A stretch of DNA of 64,000 bases from Agromyces cavernae (lineage in GTDB: Bacteria; Actinomycetota; Actinomycetes; Actinomycetales; Microbacteriaceae). Positions within the stretch are counted from its first letter, which is position 1. Every line of letters starts with the position of its first letter. The translations under genes and the position numbers were made by a program. The notes below the pieces were generated by a model. That model was not told where the DNA came from. It saw only the letters and a list, made by a program, of their open reading frames with translations, and did no database searches. Of the stretch, positions 27,280-36,187 are shown piece by piece. The stretch lies in NCBI RefSeq assembly GCF_021044935.1, contig NZ_JAJNMP010000002.1, positions 806,001 to 870,000 of the forward strand. The letters run 5' to 3'.

Positions 27280-27359
27280 GGCGTCCCCAGCTTAGTCGGG
27301 CACGCCGAGAGCCGGGTGCGAGTGCGGCGGCGCAGGCCCGCCGTCGCTGACCCGCGGTG

Positions 27360-27365
27360 TAGCGT
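27360..27365 (+). promoter_or_regulatory. -10 box, leaderless MFS gene
   Basis: TAGCGT ends 7 nt before the ATG at 27373; no Shine-Dalgarno. Confidence 0.5.
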
Positions 27366-27372
27366 CGAATCG

Positions 27373-28656
27373 ATGACCGACGCCGCGCCCCCGTTCTCGT
27401 TGCGCTCGATCATCCTCCCGGCATTCCTGCCGACCCTGCTGTTCGCGCTCGGCGAAGGCGCCCTCATCCCCGTCATCCCCGTCGTCGCGACCGACCGCGG
27501 CGCCTCCCTCGCGCTCGCGGGACTCATCGCCGCGATGCTCATGGTCGGCCAGTTGGCCGGCGACCTTCCGGCCGGATGGCTCGTGGCCCGCATCGGGGAA
27601 CGCAACGCCATGATCGGGGCGGCGATGCTCGCGGTCATCGGTGTGCTCATCGCGCTGGCCTCCCCCACGCCGGCCGCGCTCGGCATCGGCGTGTTCCTGC
27701 TGGGACTCGCGACGGCCGTGTTCGGCCTCGCTCGCCACGCGTTCCTGACGAGCTACGTGCCGGCACGCATCCGCGCCCGCGCGCTCTCGACGCTCGCGGG
27801 AGTGTTCCGCGCGGGGTGGGCAGTCGGGCCGTTCGTCGCTGCGACGATCATCGCGTGGTCCGGCTCGTCCGAGGCCGTGTTCTGGGTGCTCGTCGCGAGC
27901 TGTCTCGCCGTCGTCGTGGTGCTCCTGCTGCTGCCCGACCCCGAACGGGTGTTCGGCGCGGCACGGCTCGCGCGCGAGACATCCGCTCACGGCACTGAAG
28001 CGAACGAACGAGGGCTGACGGCCGGTGAGGCCCAGGCGGATGCCTCGTCGCACGGCGTGTTCCGTGCGATCGTGACCCATCGCGGGGTGCTGGCCCGCGT
28101 CGGCTCGGGCGTGGGGGTGCTTTCGGCGATCCGAGCGAGCCGTATCGTCATCCTGCCGCTGTGGGCGGTCTCGATCGGCATGCCCGCCGACCTCGCGGCG
28201 ATCGTGATCGGGGTCTCGGCGGCGATCGACTTCGCGCTCTTCTACGTGAGCGGTCAGATCATGGACCGGTTCGGGCGGTTGTGGGGCGCGATCCCCGGAC
28301 TCATCGGGCTCGCGACCGGCCACCTGTTGCTCGCGCTCACCCATGATGGACCGGCCGCCGCGACGTGGTTCACGGTGGCCGCGGTCCTCTTCGGCGTCGC
28401 CAACGGCATCACGAGCGGGGTCATCCTCACGCTCGGCGCCGACCTCGCACCCAAGGCGAACCCGGCACCCTTCCTCGGTGCGTATCGCACTATCGCCGAC
28501 GCCGGCGCGGCGGCCGCGCCCCTCGTCGTCGCGGCAGTCACGAGCATCGTGTCGATCGCTGCCGCGAGCGCCACCATGGGCGTGCTCGGACTCGTCGGCG
28601 CCGGCCTGCTCGCGCGCTACGTGCCGCGCTACGTGCCTCGGCGGCCGCACAGGTAG
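27373..28656 (+). CDS. MFS transporter (drug-efflux type)
   Basis: 427-aa, 12-TM major facilitator. The loop 2-3 motif appears as GWLVARIGERNAMI (G-x-L-x-D-R-x-G-R-K type) and a motif-C-like GVFRAGWAVGPFVAA occurs in TM5, typical of antiporters. A hydrophilic central loop (about 200-235) separates the halves. The start at ATG 27373 is supported by a -10 box 7 nt upstream. Divergent from prfB. The exported substrate is unknown. Confidence 0.85.
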   Translation: MTDAAPPFSLRSIILPAFLPTLLFALGEGALIPVIPVVATDRGASLALAGLIAAMLMVGQLAGDLPAGWLVARIGERNAMIGAAMLAVIGVLIALASPTPAALGIGVFLLGLATAVFGLARHAFLTSYVPARIRARALSTLAGVFRAGWAVGPFVAATIIAWSGSSEAVFWVLVASCLAVVVVLLLLPDPERVFGAARLARETSAHGTEANERGLTAGEAQADASSHGVFRAIVTHRGVLARVGSGVGVLSAIRASRIVILPLWAVSIGMPADLAAIVIGVSAAIDFALFYVSGQIMDRFGRLWGAIPGLIGLATGHLLLALTHDGPAAATWFTVAAVLFGVANGITSGVILTLGADLAPKANPAPFLGAYRTIADAGAAAAPLVVAAVTSIVSIAAASATMGVLGLVGAGLLARYVPRYVPRRPHR

Positions 28657-28770
28657 GGGTGACTCCGGTCCAGGTCGGGTGAACACTGGAACTGCGCGCC
28701 CCATTCACCGGGATCGCGCGTCGTACCGCTCGACGAAGAGCGTCGCGCCTCAACCGAGAAAGGCAGTGAC

Positions 28771-29367
28771 ATGGCCCAGATCATCGAACACGAGCCTCCC
28801 TACCACGTCGGCTACTTCGTCGGCAGTCTCGCCAAGGCATCGATCAACCGAACCCTGTCGAAGGCCCTGATCCGCCTGGCGCCGGCCGGGCTCGAGTTCA
28901 CCGAGATCGCGATCCGCGACCTCCCGCTGTACAGCTACGACTACGACGGTGACTACCCGCCGGTCGCGCGCGAGTTCAAGCAGGCCGTGAAGTCGTCCGA
29001 CGCCATCCTGTTCGTGACGCCCGAGTACAACCGGTCGATCCCCGGCGGCCTGAAGAACGCCATCGACTGGGCGAGCCGCCCGTGGGGGCAGAACTCGCTC
29101 AGCCGCAAGCCGTCTGCGGTCATCGGTGCGTCGCCAGGACACCTCGGCACTGCGGTGGCCCAGCAGAACCTGAAGAGCGTGCTGTCGTTCTGCGACTCGC
29201 CGCAGATGAACGCGCCCGAGGCGTACATCCACATGACGCCCGGACTCATCACCGACGACGGTGAGGTGACGAACGACGGCACCGCGGCGTTCCTGCGCAA
29301 CTTCATGGACGAGTTCTACATGTTCATCGAGCGGGTGCTGACGGTGGTGCCGCGGCCGGAGCACTGA
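28771..29367 (+). CDS. NADPH-dependent FMN reductase / azoreductase-like flavoprotein
   Basis: 198-aa flavodoxin-fold oxidoreductase. The FMN phosphate loop is GSLAKASINRTLS, and the conserved TPEYNRSIPGGLKNAIDWASR segment binds the isoalloxazine edge; SPGHLGTAVAQQNL follows. This is the NADPH_dep_red/ArsH-YhdA type that reduces quinones, azo dyes or chromate using NAD(P)H. ATG start with GAAAGG upstream. It ends 10 bp from the convergent tad operon. Confidence 0.88.
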   Translation: MAQIIEHEPPYHVGYFVGSLAKASINRTLSKALIRLAPAGLEFTEIAIRDLPLYSYDYDGDYPPVAREFKQAVKSSDAILFVTPEYNRSIPGGLKNAIDWASRPWGQNSLSRKPSAVIGASPGHLGTAVAQQNLKSVLSFCDSPQMNAPEAYIHMTPGLITDDGEVTNDGTAAFLRNFMDEFYMFIERVLTVVPRPEH

Positions 29368-29377
29368 GCGGGACGCG

Positions 29378-29824
29378 TCAGTGGAACACCGACCGCGCTG
29401 TCGCGGTCACTTCGATCGGCACCGCGACGGGCAGCAACTCGGTGTGGATCGGCGCACGCCACACCGCGCGCAGCGTGACCGTGGCGCTGCGGCCGTCGAC
29501 CGATGAGGCCTCGACGAGCTCGACCTGCTCGAGTTCGTGTGCCGCGTCGCGCAGGTAGTCGGCCGCGACCCGCTGCACGTCGGCATCGGCGAGTTCGAAC
29601 GCCAGCTCATCGCCGTCGACGCGGATGGAGTCGAGGCTCCACGCCTCGGCCGCGGCGAGCGCCGCGCCGTCGGCGACGGTGAAGAGCCGCTTGCGGTCGA
29701 GGTAGAGCGAGGTCGCCGCAGCGACGACGAGCACGAGCGAGAGTCCGAGGAACGAGAAGAAGATCGTCAGGAGCAACGTCGATCCCTGGTCTTCGCCGCG
29801 CATGCGGCGGCGCAATCGCAGCAT
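29378..29824 (-). CDS. TadG/Rv3654c-like pilus assembly protein
   Basis: 148 aa. After a short basic N-terminus comes EDQGSTLLLTIFFSFLGLSLVLVVAAATSLYLDRKRLFTVADGAALAAAEAW: a prepilin-like Gly-Ser followed by a TM helix and the D-G-A-A-L-A-A-A motif of TadG/TadE-like pseudopilins. It is the last gene of the tad operon; ATG 29824 shares a base with the upstream stop (TGATG). Probably inserted in the membrane with its C-terminus outside. Confidence 0.75.
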   Translation of the reverse strand: MLRLRRRMRGEDQGSTLLLTIFFSFLGLSLVLVVAAATSLYLDRKRLFTVADGAALAAAEAWSLDSIRVDGDELAFELADADVQRVAADYLRDAAHELEQVELVEASSVDGRSATVTLRAVWRAPIHTELLPVAVPIEVTATARSVFH

Positions 29825-30324
29825 CACGAGCCGCCTCGCGCGAACCGCGAGACCGTCTGCGTCGCACTCGCCTCGACCGGCACGGTGCCCGCCAAGCCGA
29901 GTTCGAGCACGTCGGGCACCAGCGGCAGCCGCACGTGCGCCTCGACCGTGACTCGCACGCGCGTGCCCGGTGCGTCGCATCGTGCGCTCTGGCAATCGAT
30001 GACGACCGATGCCGCGCCGGCGTCGACCCCGTAGTCGGCGAGTGTCACTCGCACCGCCCGGTCGACGGCGGCTGCTGCGCCCGAGCGATCTCCCGTTTGC
30101 ACCGCGATGCGCGCCGCCTGGCGGGCCGCACCCTCGACCGCGAGCGCACCGCCCTGGACCGAGGCCAGTGCGAGCACGAGGTAGACGATCGGCACGAGCA
30201 GCAGCACCCCGACGGTCAGGAACTCGAGCGACGCGGACCCCCGCTCGCCATGCTCTGCGGCATCGCCCGCATCGCGGTTCACGGTCGAAGGGCCGGGATC
30301 AGTCGAGCGTCTCGACGGCCGCAT
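29824..30324 (-). CDS. TadE-like pilus assembly protein (second)
   Basis: 166 aa. A hydrophilic N-terminal 30 residues lead to ERGSASLEFLTVGVLLLVPIVYLVLALASVQGGALAVEGAARQAARIA: the pseudopilin Gly-Ser-x-x-x-Glu processing motif, TM helix and the A-x-x-A-A-R-Q-A-A-R of TadE. Two Cys (CQSARC) may form an extracellular disulphide. ATG 30324 is supported by GGAGG; a GTG at 30282 is possible. It overlaps the preceding tadE by 26 nt. Confidence 0.78.
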   Translation of the reverse strand: MRPSRRSTDPGPSTVNRDAGDAAEHGERGSASLEFLTVGVLLLVPIVYLVLALASVQGGALAVEGAARQAARIAVQTGDRSGAAAAVDRAVRVTLADYGVDAGAASVVIDCQSARCDAPGTRVRVTVEAHVRLPLVPDVLELGLAGTVPVEASATQTVSRFARGGS

Positions 30325-30706
30325 GCCCGGTCACCTCCAGCCCGTGCGCGAACCCGAGGAGACCGATCACCGGCATCGTCGTTCGAACCGTGATCGCCAC
30401 GACCGGAACCCCGCCGATCGCGGTGCGACTCGCGGTGACATCCCCGGCGTACTCGGTCGAGATCGCAGCCGCGATGAGGTCGCGGGTGCGCACGATGCCG
30501 GCCTGCTCGCCCGCGCCGGCGAGCGAGGCGTAGCGCGCTCCTTCGGCTGCGGCATCGAGCACCGTGTTGCGCACGTGCAGGGAGAGGGCGAGTTGCACGA
30601 CGGCGAGCGCGAGCACGGTGAGCAGGACGCCGACGAGCGTGAACTCGGCGACGGCCGAGCCGCGTTCATCGACGACGAGCCTTCGCAGGCGCGACACCGC
30701 GCCCAC
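30299..30706 (-). CDS. TadE-like pilus assembly protein (first)
   Basis: About 135 aa. DERGSAVAEFTLVGVLLTVLALAVVQLALSLHVRNTVLDAAAEGARYA has the TadE signature (Gly-Ser-x-x-x-Glu-Phe, TM helix, D-A-A-A-E-G-A-R-Y-A). The start is uncertain: GTG 30706 is chosen because it follows the pilin stop closely, with GTG 30697 as an alternative; neither has a clear RBS, suggesting coupling to the pilin gene. Confidence 0.75.
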   Translation of the reverse strand: MGAVSRLRRLVVDERGSAVAEFTLVGVLLTVLALAVVQLALSLHVRNTVLDAAAEGARYASLAGAGEQAGIVRTRDLIAAAISTEYAGDVTASRTAIGGVPVVAITVRTTMPVIGLLGFAHGLEVTGHAAVETLD

Positions 30707-30714
30707 GCGAGCGC

Positions 30715-30882
30715 TCAGAATCCGAGTACGCGACTGATGGCTTGGTCGAACACGCCGCTCAGCGCCGGGCCGGCGAGCCCCCAGATCACGATGACGAGTC
30801 CGGCGGTCATGAGCGTGATGAGCACCCAGCCGGGGACGTCGCCCCGCTCGTCGCGCAGGCGCTCCTGGATCTTCGTTCGCAT
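30715..30882 (-). CDS. Small Flp-pilin-like protein
   Basis: 55-aa protein (ATG 30882, AAGGA 6 nt upstream; ATG 30888 is too close to the RBS). A charged N-terminus (RTKIQERLRDERG) is followed by a hydrophobic helix (WVLITLMTAGLVIVIWG) and a short C-terminal tail. Position between tadC and tadE, size and the R-D-E-x-G junction match the Flp pilin, the major subunit of Tad pili. However, the residue +5 after the expected cleavage Gly is Trp, not the usual Glu. Confidence 0.65.
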   Translation of the reverse strand: MRTKIQERLRDERGDVPGWVLITLMTAGLVIVIWGLAGPALSGVFDQAISRVLGF

Positions 30883-30942
30883 GTGCATTCCTTTCGTCGG
30901 GGACCGGCCGCTCCAGGCCCGTGTTCTTCGGGTGCTCCGCCA

Positions 30943-31890
30943 TCAGAACCCCGCCTGCAGCACCAGGTATCCCGGGAACAGCGCGAACGCGATGGTCACG
31001 GGAAGGATCAGGAAGATGAGGGGGACGAGCATGGCGATCTCTTTTCGACCGGCCAGCTCGATGATCGTGCGCTTCGCCGCCTCGCGTGCGTCGCCCGCCT
31101 GGGATCGCAGAACCGCGGCGAGCGGAGCGCCTCGTTCGAGCGCGCCGAGCACCTGGTCGAGCGCCCGCGAGAGTGCGGCGTGGTCGAGCGCGTCGCGGAG
31201 TTCGGCGAGCGCCTGACCGAGCGGTACGCCGGTTCCGACGGCCGCGACCACTCCGGCGAACTCCCGAGGGAGTTCACCTGCCCCGGCTTCGGCGACTCGT
31301 CGGATGGCCCCGAGCATGCCTTCGCCCGCAGTGAGGCTCAGGGTCAGGAACTCGAGCACGGTCGGCAGCTCGGATGAGATCCGAGCGAGTCGGCGCTTCG
31401 CTAGCCGGCTGAGCAGCCAGTCGCGCGCCGCCGCACCGAGCGCCGCCGCGAGGAATGGCAGCGCAATGCGCACGACCACTGGCATGCTCGTAAACGACGG
31501 TGCCAGCACCGCGAGCGCCGCCGCGATCGCGAAGCCCGCCGCCGCCCACGCCAGTTGCTCGCCCCGGAAGCGCTCGACGCTCGCAGCCGATCCGGCCTGG
31601 CGAAGGCGCTTCGCGATGATCTCGTTGCCGCCGATCCAGTCGGCCAGCACGCTGCGCAGCGAATGCGTGAGCGGCGCCACGATGAGGCCGAGCACGGGCG
31701 ACGGATCCGCGGAGCGGCGCACGACCATCAGTCGAGCCTCGGCCGAGATGTCGGTCAGGAACGGAGCGACCCGCTCGGCGAGTCGCGGCCTCCCGATGCG
31801 CGGAACGGTCGACAGCACGAGCCAGAGCCCCAACCCCAGCACGACGCCGCAGAGCACGCCGAGCGCTGCGGTCGCGTTCAGCGGAACCAT
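30943..31890 (-). CDS. tadC: Type II/IV secretion membrane protein TadC
   Basis: 315-aa GspF-family inner-membrane platform protein for the Tad pilus. TM segments sit at the N-terminus (about 5-25), in the middle (about 108-150) and at the C-terminus (about 285-310), around a T2SSF domain with ELPTVLEFLTLSLTAGEGM and GRKEIAMLVPLIFLILPVTIAFALFPG, the typical TadC ending. It overlaps tadB by 13 nt. Confidence 0.86.
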   Translation of the reverse strand: MVPLNATAALGVLCGVVLGLGLWLVLSTVPRIGRPRLAERVAPFLTDISAEARLMVVRRSADPSPVLGLIVAPLTHSLRSVLADWIGGNEIIAKRLRQAGSAASVERFRGEQLAWAAAGFAIAAALAVLAPSFTSMPVVVRIALPFLAAALGAAARDWLLSRLAKRRLARISSELPTVLEFLTLSLTAGEGMLGAIRRVAEAGAGELPREFAGVVAAVGTGVPLGQALAELRDALDHAALSRALDQVLGALERGAPLAAVLRSQAGDAREAAKRTIIELAGRKEIAMLVPLIFLILPVTIAFALFPGYLVLQAGF

Positions 31891-32738
31891 CGGCGCTCCT
31901 CGGGAAGTCGGCCGAGCGCGATCATCGAGCGGTAGGCGACGAGGGTGACGGCGAGCCCGATGACGATGAGGGCGGTACCGGCGGGAGAGTCGTACGCGAT
32001 GATGGTCTCGCGGCGGCTCGCGAGCACGACGAGCAGCAACCACGGCGCAGCCACACCGAGTCGCGCGGCGTTCCTGATCCAGGATTGCCGGGCCACGACC
32101 TCGGCGCGCAGGGACGCGTCTTCGCGAAGATATCCGGCGAGGCCGCGGAGCACCGCCGTGACGTCGCTACCGCCGACCTCCCGCGCCATGCGCAGCGTCT
32201 CGAGGATTCGATCGGCGACCGGATCGGCCAGGTCGGCCTTCAGCCGGTCGAGGCAGGCCGAGAAGTTGCCGGTTCGGCGGTATTCGCGATCGAACGAGGC
32301 GAACGCGCTTCGTGTCGCGGCCGGCCCGAGTTCGGCGAGCGCACCCACGCTCTCGGGGAGCGACATGCCCGCCCGCACGGACGCGACGAGGTGGTCGACG
32401 ACATCGGGCCATACCGCCCGGTTCGCGGCCCGCCGCCGGGTGGCGCGTGCACGCACGAGCGCGGGGATGAACGCGAATCCGAGCCCGGCGGCGACGATCG
32501 TGAGGATGGGAACCGCGAACACCGCCTGCGCGACCGCCGCGGCGACGACGGCGAGCGCGAGCGACACCGCGACCGCTACCGCGATCGGCACACTTCCGAG
32601 TCCGGCGAGCGCAAGCTCGCCGTGGATGACGGTGACGACGTTCGACGCCCTTCGGGTCTGTCGCCGCGCCGGCCACATGAACGGCGCCGCGACGAGCAGC
32701 ATGCCGAGCCCGAACAGGGCTCCGAATACGAGGCTCAT
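31878..32738 (-). CDS. tadB: Type II/IV secretion membrane protein TadB
   Basis: 286-aa GspF-family platform protein. N-terminal TM helices, then WPDVVDHLVASVRAGMSLPESVGALAELGP (the T2SSF domain), MAREVGGSDVTAVLRGLAGYLREDASLRAEVVARQSW, and C-terminal TM helices. Paralogous to and adjacent to TadC, as usual. ATG overlaps the tadA stop by 4 nt. Confidence 0.86.
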   Translation of the reverse strand: MSLVFGALFGLGMLLVAAPFMWPARRQTRRASNVVTVIHGELALAGLGSVPIAVAVAVSLALAVVAAAVAQAVFAVPILTIVAAGLGFAFIPALVRARATRRRAANRAVWPDVVDHLVASVRAGMSLPESVGALAELGPAATRSAFASFDREYRRTGNFSACLDRLKADLADPVADRILETLRMAREVGGSDVTAVLRGLAGYLREDASLRAEVVARQSWIRNAARLGVAAPWLLLVVLASRRETIIAYDSPAGTALIVIGLAVTLVAYRSMIALGRLPEERRWFR

Positions 32739-33967
32739 CGGGTGATCCCGCCGAGCACCGCATCGGGGTCGAAGCCGCTCGCGTGGTACTTCTCGAGTCG
32801 AGCGGGTCGGGTTCCGGTCGGAACGAGCACGCCGCCTCGCGTCTCGAAGACCGTGTCGGCGTCGACCGATGCGCCGGTGCACGCTCCGGTCGGTGCCGAG
32901 ATCTCGGCGATGCGTCGCGCACCGGAGCGATCGATCGTGAGGTGCACGACGAGGTCGATGCACGTCGCGACGGTCGGGACGACGAACGACGAGTCGATAT
33001 TGCGCCCAGCGAGCAGCGGGAGGGTGCAGAGCTTTGCGAGCGCATCGCGTGCCGAGTTCGCGTGGATGGTGCACATTCCCGGAAGGCCCGAATTCAGCGC
33101 GATGAGCAGATCGAGGCTCTCGGCCTCGCGGACCTCGCCGACGATGAGCCGGTCGGGGCGCATACGGAGCGCCTCTTTGATGAGTCGACGCAGCGTGATC
33201 TCGCCCGACCCCTCGAGGTTGGGCTGCCGGCATTGCAGCGCGACGATGTCGCGCACGTCGAGGTCGAGTTCGAAGGTCTCCTCAACGGTGACCACGCGAT
33301 CGGCGTCGCGGGCGCTCGACATGAGGGCGTTCAGCAGGGTGGTCTTGCCGGTGTGCGTTGCACCCGAGACGAGGATGTTCGCGCCGGCGAGCACGCTCAT
33401 GCGCAGGAATTCGGACGCGGTCGGGGTGAGCGACCCCAGTTCGACGAGCCGGTCGAGCGTGCGGATGCGCTGCTGGAACTTGCGGATGTTGACCGCCCAG
33501 TGCGCCCGAGCCACATCGGGGATCGCGACGTGCAGTCGTGACCCGTCGGGCAACGAGGCGTCGACGAAGGGCGACGACAGGTCGACGCGCCTGCCGGAGT
33601 GCTGCAGCATGCGCTCGACGAGCTCGCGCACCTCACGATCGGAGAGCACGACCGTCGTCAGCTCGGAGACGCCGCCCCTCGCGATGAAGACCCGCGTGGG
33701 CCCGTTGATCCAGATCTCCTCGACCTCGGGGTCGTCGAAGAACGGCTGCAGCGGCCCGTACCCGGTGAGCGACGCGACGACGTCGCGTGCGGTGCCGTGC
33801 TCGTCGCCGAGACCCGCGTGCGCGCCCGTGAGGGCGCGCTCGCTGTACCGCCGCACCTCTTCGCGGGCGTAGCGCGAGGTCACCGCGTCGTTGCCGGCCA
33901 GATCGATTCCCTCGCGGAGCACGCGCGTGCGCACCCGTTCGGCGATGGTGCGCACGGGATCCGACAT
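32735..33967 (-). CDS. tadA: Pilus assembly ATPase TadA/CpaF
   Basis: 410-aa hexameric secretion ATPase that powers Flp pilus assembly. Motifs: EEIWINGPTRVF (N-terminal domain), Walker A GATHTGKTT near 205, the Asp box TVEETFELDL, Walker B RLIVGEVREAESLDLL, and the His box GMCTIHANSARDAL. The Walker A has Ala-Thr-His in place of the usual Gly-Thr-Gly but keeps G-K-T. First gene of the seven-gene tad operon (tadA-tadB-tadC-flp-tadE-tadE-tadG). No CpaE/Ssd-type ATPase or prepilin peptidase gene is adjacent. Confidence 0.92.
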   Translation of the reverse strand: MSDPVRTIAERVRTRVLREGIDLAGNDAVTSRYAREEVRRYSERALTGAHAGLGDEHGTARDVVASLTGYGPLQPFFDDPEVEEIWINGPTRVFIARGGVSELTTVVLSDREVRELVERMLQHSGRRVDLSSPFVDASLPDGSRLHVAIPDVARAHWAVNIRKFQQRIRTLDRLVELGSLTPTASEFLRMSVLAGANILVSGATHTGKTTLLNALMSSARDADRVVTVEETFELDLDVRDIVALQCRQPNLEGSGEITLRRLIKEALRMRPDRLIVGEVREAESLDLLIALNSGLPGMCTIHANSARDALAKLCTLPLLAGRNIDSSFVVPTVATCIDLVVHLTIDRSGARRIAEISAPTGACTGASVDADTVFETRGGVLVPTGTRPARLEKYHASGFDPDAVLGGITR

Positions 33968-34154
33968 GCCTCCATCTTGCGGTGAAGCGGATGACCCGCC
34001 CCGAAGTTATCCACAGCACGGGATGCAGGCGCGCCCACGAGCTCCGCGACGGCCGCTCCGCGTGTCGTCATGACCTTGCGACCCGAAGGGTGCGCGCGGT
34101 CGATACATTCGGCTCATCGGCACCGATGCCGCAGGGCGGAATGGAGACTGGCGT

Positions 34155-34778
34155 ATGGGTCCACTCGAGTTGGATGCGCTGATCGACCGGGTCGTGGCCG
34201 AAGAGACCGCGGCCCTGCGCGAGTCGTTCCTCGGCGGTGCGGAGTTCGCGGTGACCGGCATGGAGTCGCCGCGGCAACGGTTGCTGCATCGCCTCGAGTG
34301 CACCGTGGTGGAGCCCCACCTCGACCGGAGGGCGCAGTGGACGGACGCCCGTCGCGCCCGTCTCGGGGCCGACCTGCGGTACCGACCCGCGCTCCCGACG
34401 CTCATGACGCGCGAGGCCGCGCGTCGACTCCCCTCAGTGCGGAGTTGCAAGGTGTGCTGGCCCAACATCCACGGGCGCGATCCGGTGCCGCTTCGAACAC
34501 TGCGCGCCAGCGGCCTGCGCGACACCCATGCTGGCCGCATCCTGTCGACGGAGGCCGGCGAGTCCCTCGGTGCCATCGCCCGGGTGTCGGCCCGCACCGG
34601 TCCAGACCTCTTCGGACGGCCGGCCGACGCGATCGAGGTCGTGACCTCGTCGCGCGTGTTCGCCTACGCGCCGACGGAGCACGTGTACCTCTGGAACCTT
34701 CCGACCGATGCGGCGGTGATCGAACGCAAGACGAGGCTGTTCCAGCGGCTGGGCTCAGACCTCGCGCCGGCGGGGTAG
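34155..34778 (+). CDS. Hypothetical protein with CxxC motif
   Basis: 207-aa soluble protein I do not recognise. It begins with an acidic helical region, then has a single VRSCKVCWPNIHG (CxxC, residues about 96-99) with a nearby His, and ends with a beta-rich C-terminus (SSRVFAYAPTEHVYLWNLP). A lone CxxC plus His could be half a zinc site or a redox motif. ATG 34155 has GGAG 8 nt upstream and a TACATT -10 candidate at 34104-34109. It is divergent from the tad operon and convergent with zwf. Confidence 0.65.
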   Translation: MGPLELDALIDRVVAEETAALRESFLGGAEFAVTGMESPRQRLLHRLECTVVEPHLDRRAQWTDARRARLGADLRYRPALPTLMTREAARRLPSVRSCKVCWPNIHGRDPVPLRTLRASGLRDTHAGRILSTEAGESLGAIARVSARTGPDLFGRPADAIEVVTSSRVFAYAPTEHVYLWNLPTDAAVIERKTRLFQRLGSDLAPAG

Positions 34779-34789
34779 CGCTCCCGCTT

Positions 34790-36187
34790 TCAGAGCCAGG
34801 GATCGCGCCATCCGCCGTGGTCGGCCACGAGCGCGTCGGCTTCACCAGGTCCCCACGTTCCGGGCGCGTACGGATGCACCGTCCCCGGCGTCTCGATGAG
34901 CGGCTGCATCACGCGCCACGCGGCCTCGACGGTGTCCTGCCGAGTGAAGCGGGGGCGGATGCCGCGGATCGCGGCGAGCAGCAGCACCTCGTACGGGGTC
35001 GGCCCCTCGCCGCCCTTGGTCGCGAATTCCATATCGAGCTCGATCGAACGCGGCTTCGGGGCATCCGCTCGCTGGGCGTTCAGCACGATCCGAACCCCCG
35101 TCGACGGATCGAGGCGGATCACGAGCTCGTCGGGCCGACTGCTCGCATCGCGCAACCCGAATCCGAGCGTCGGAGGCCCCTTGAACACGAGTCGCACCTC
35201 GGTGGCGGTCACCGGCAGCAGTTTGCCGGTGCGGATGAAGAACGGAACGCCCGACCAGCGCCAGTTCTCGATCTCGAGTCGCAGTGCGCAGAAGGTCTCG
35301 GTCGTCGAGTCGGATGCCACCCCATCGACGTCGTGGAAGCCGTCGAACTGCCCTCGAACGTAGTACTGCGGGTCGGCATCGGCGATCGCGCGGAAGAGCA
35401 GCGTCTGCATCTCGGTGATCGTGCCGACGTCGCCGTGGGCCGGCGCCTCCATGGCGACGGCCGCGACGACCTGCATCAGGTGATTGACGACGACATCGCG
35501 AAGCGCACCGACCGGATCGTAGAAGTGACCGCGGCCCGCGATCCCGAACTCCTCGGCCATCGTGATCTGCACGCTGTCGACGAAGTTGCGGTTCCACACC
35601 GGCTCGAGCATCGTGTTCGCGAAGCGCAGGTACACGATCTCTTCGAGGCCCATCTTGCCGAGGTAGTGGTCGATGCGGAACAGCTGCGATTCGTCGAGAT
35701 ACTGGTGCAGCTCCGCGGCGAGCTCCTGAGCCGACGCGAGGTCGTGCCCGAACGGCTTCTCGACCACGACACGGCCGCGCTCGGTGAGGCCCGCACCGGC
35801 GAGGCCCTTCACGACGGTCGCGAAGAGGCTCGGCGGGATCTCGAGGTAGAAGACGGGCGAGCTCGCCCCGCGGATCGCCGCCGCCACTCGCGTGTACGTC
35901 TCGTCGTCGGCGAAGTCGCCCTGCACGTAGTCGAGCCGGGCCGCGAGGCGACCGAACACCTCCTCGTCGAGCGGTTCGCCCGTGCCCACGATCGACGAGC
36001 GCGCCCGCGCGACGAGCTGCTCGATCGTCCAGTCGTCGACGGCGACGCCGACGATCGGGCACTCGAGCAGGCCGCGCGCCTCCAACCGGTACAGCGACCG
36101 GAACGTCATCACCCGCGCCAGGTCGCCCGTGATCCCGAAGATCACGAGCACGTCGGCGCTCGCGCCAGGCGCGACATCCGCGTTCAT
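34790..36187 (-). CDS. zwf: Glucose-6-phosphate dehydrogenase, Zwf1 type
   Basis: 465-aa enzyme oxidising glucose 6-phosphate to 6-phosphogluconolactone with NAD(P)+. Dinucleotide motif [20 protein letters not shown], substrate motif [21 protein letters not shown] with the catalytic His-Asp region, [11 protein letters not shown], and the terminal [21 protein letters not shown] are typical of the mycobacterial Zwf1 subfamily. Where most relatives have Lys after DLAR, this one has Val. ATG overlaps the stop of the GH15 gene by 4 nt, coupling sugar hydrolysis to the pentose phosphate pathway. Confidence 0.92.
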   Translation of the reverse strand: MNADVAPGASADVLVIFGITGDLARVMTFRSLYRLEARGLLECPIVGVAVDDWTIEQLVARARSSIVGTGEPLDEEVFGRLAARLDYVQGDFADDETYTRVAAAIRGASSPVFYLEIPPSLFATVVKGLAGAGLTERGRVVVEKPFGHDLASAQELAAELHQYLDESQLFRIDHYLGKMGLEEIVYLRFANTMLEPVWNRNFVDSVQITMAEEFGIAGRGHFYDPVGALRDVVVNHLMQVVAAVAMEAPAHGDVGTITEMQTLLFRAIADADPQYYVRGQFDGFHDVDGVASDSTTETFCALRLEIENWRWSGVPFFIRTGKLLPVTATEVRLVFKGPPTLGFGLRDASSRPDELVIRLDPSTGVRIVLNAQRADAPKPRSIELDMEFATKGGEGPTPYEVLLLAAIRGIRPRFTRQDTVEAAWRVMQPLIETPGTVHPYAPGTWGPGEADALVADHGGWRDPWL

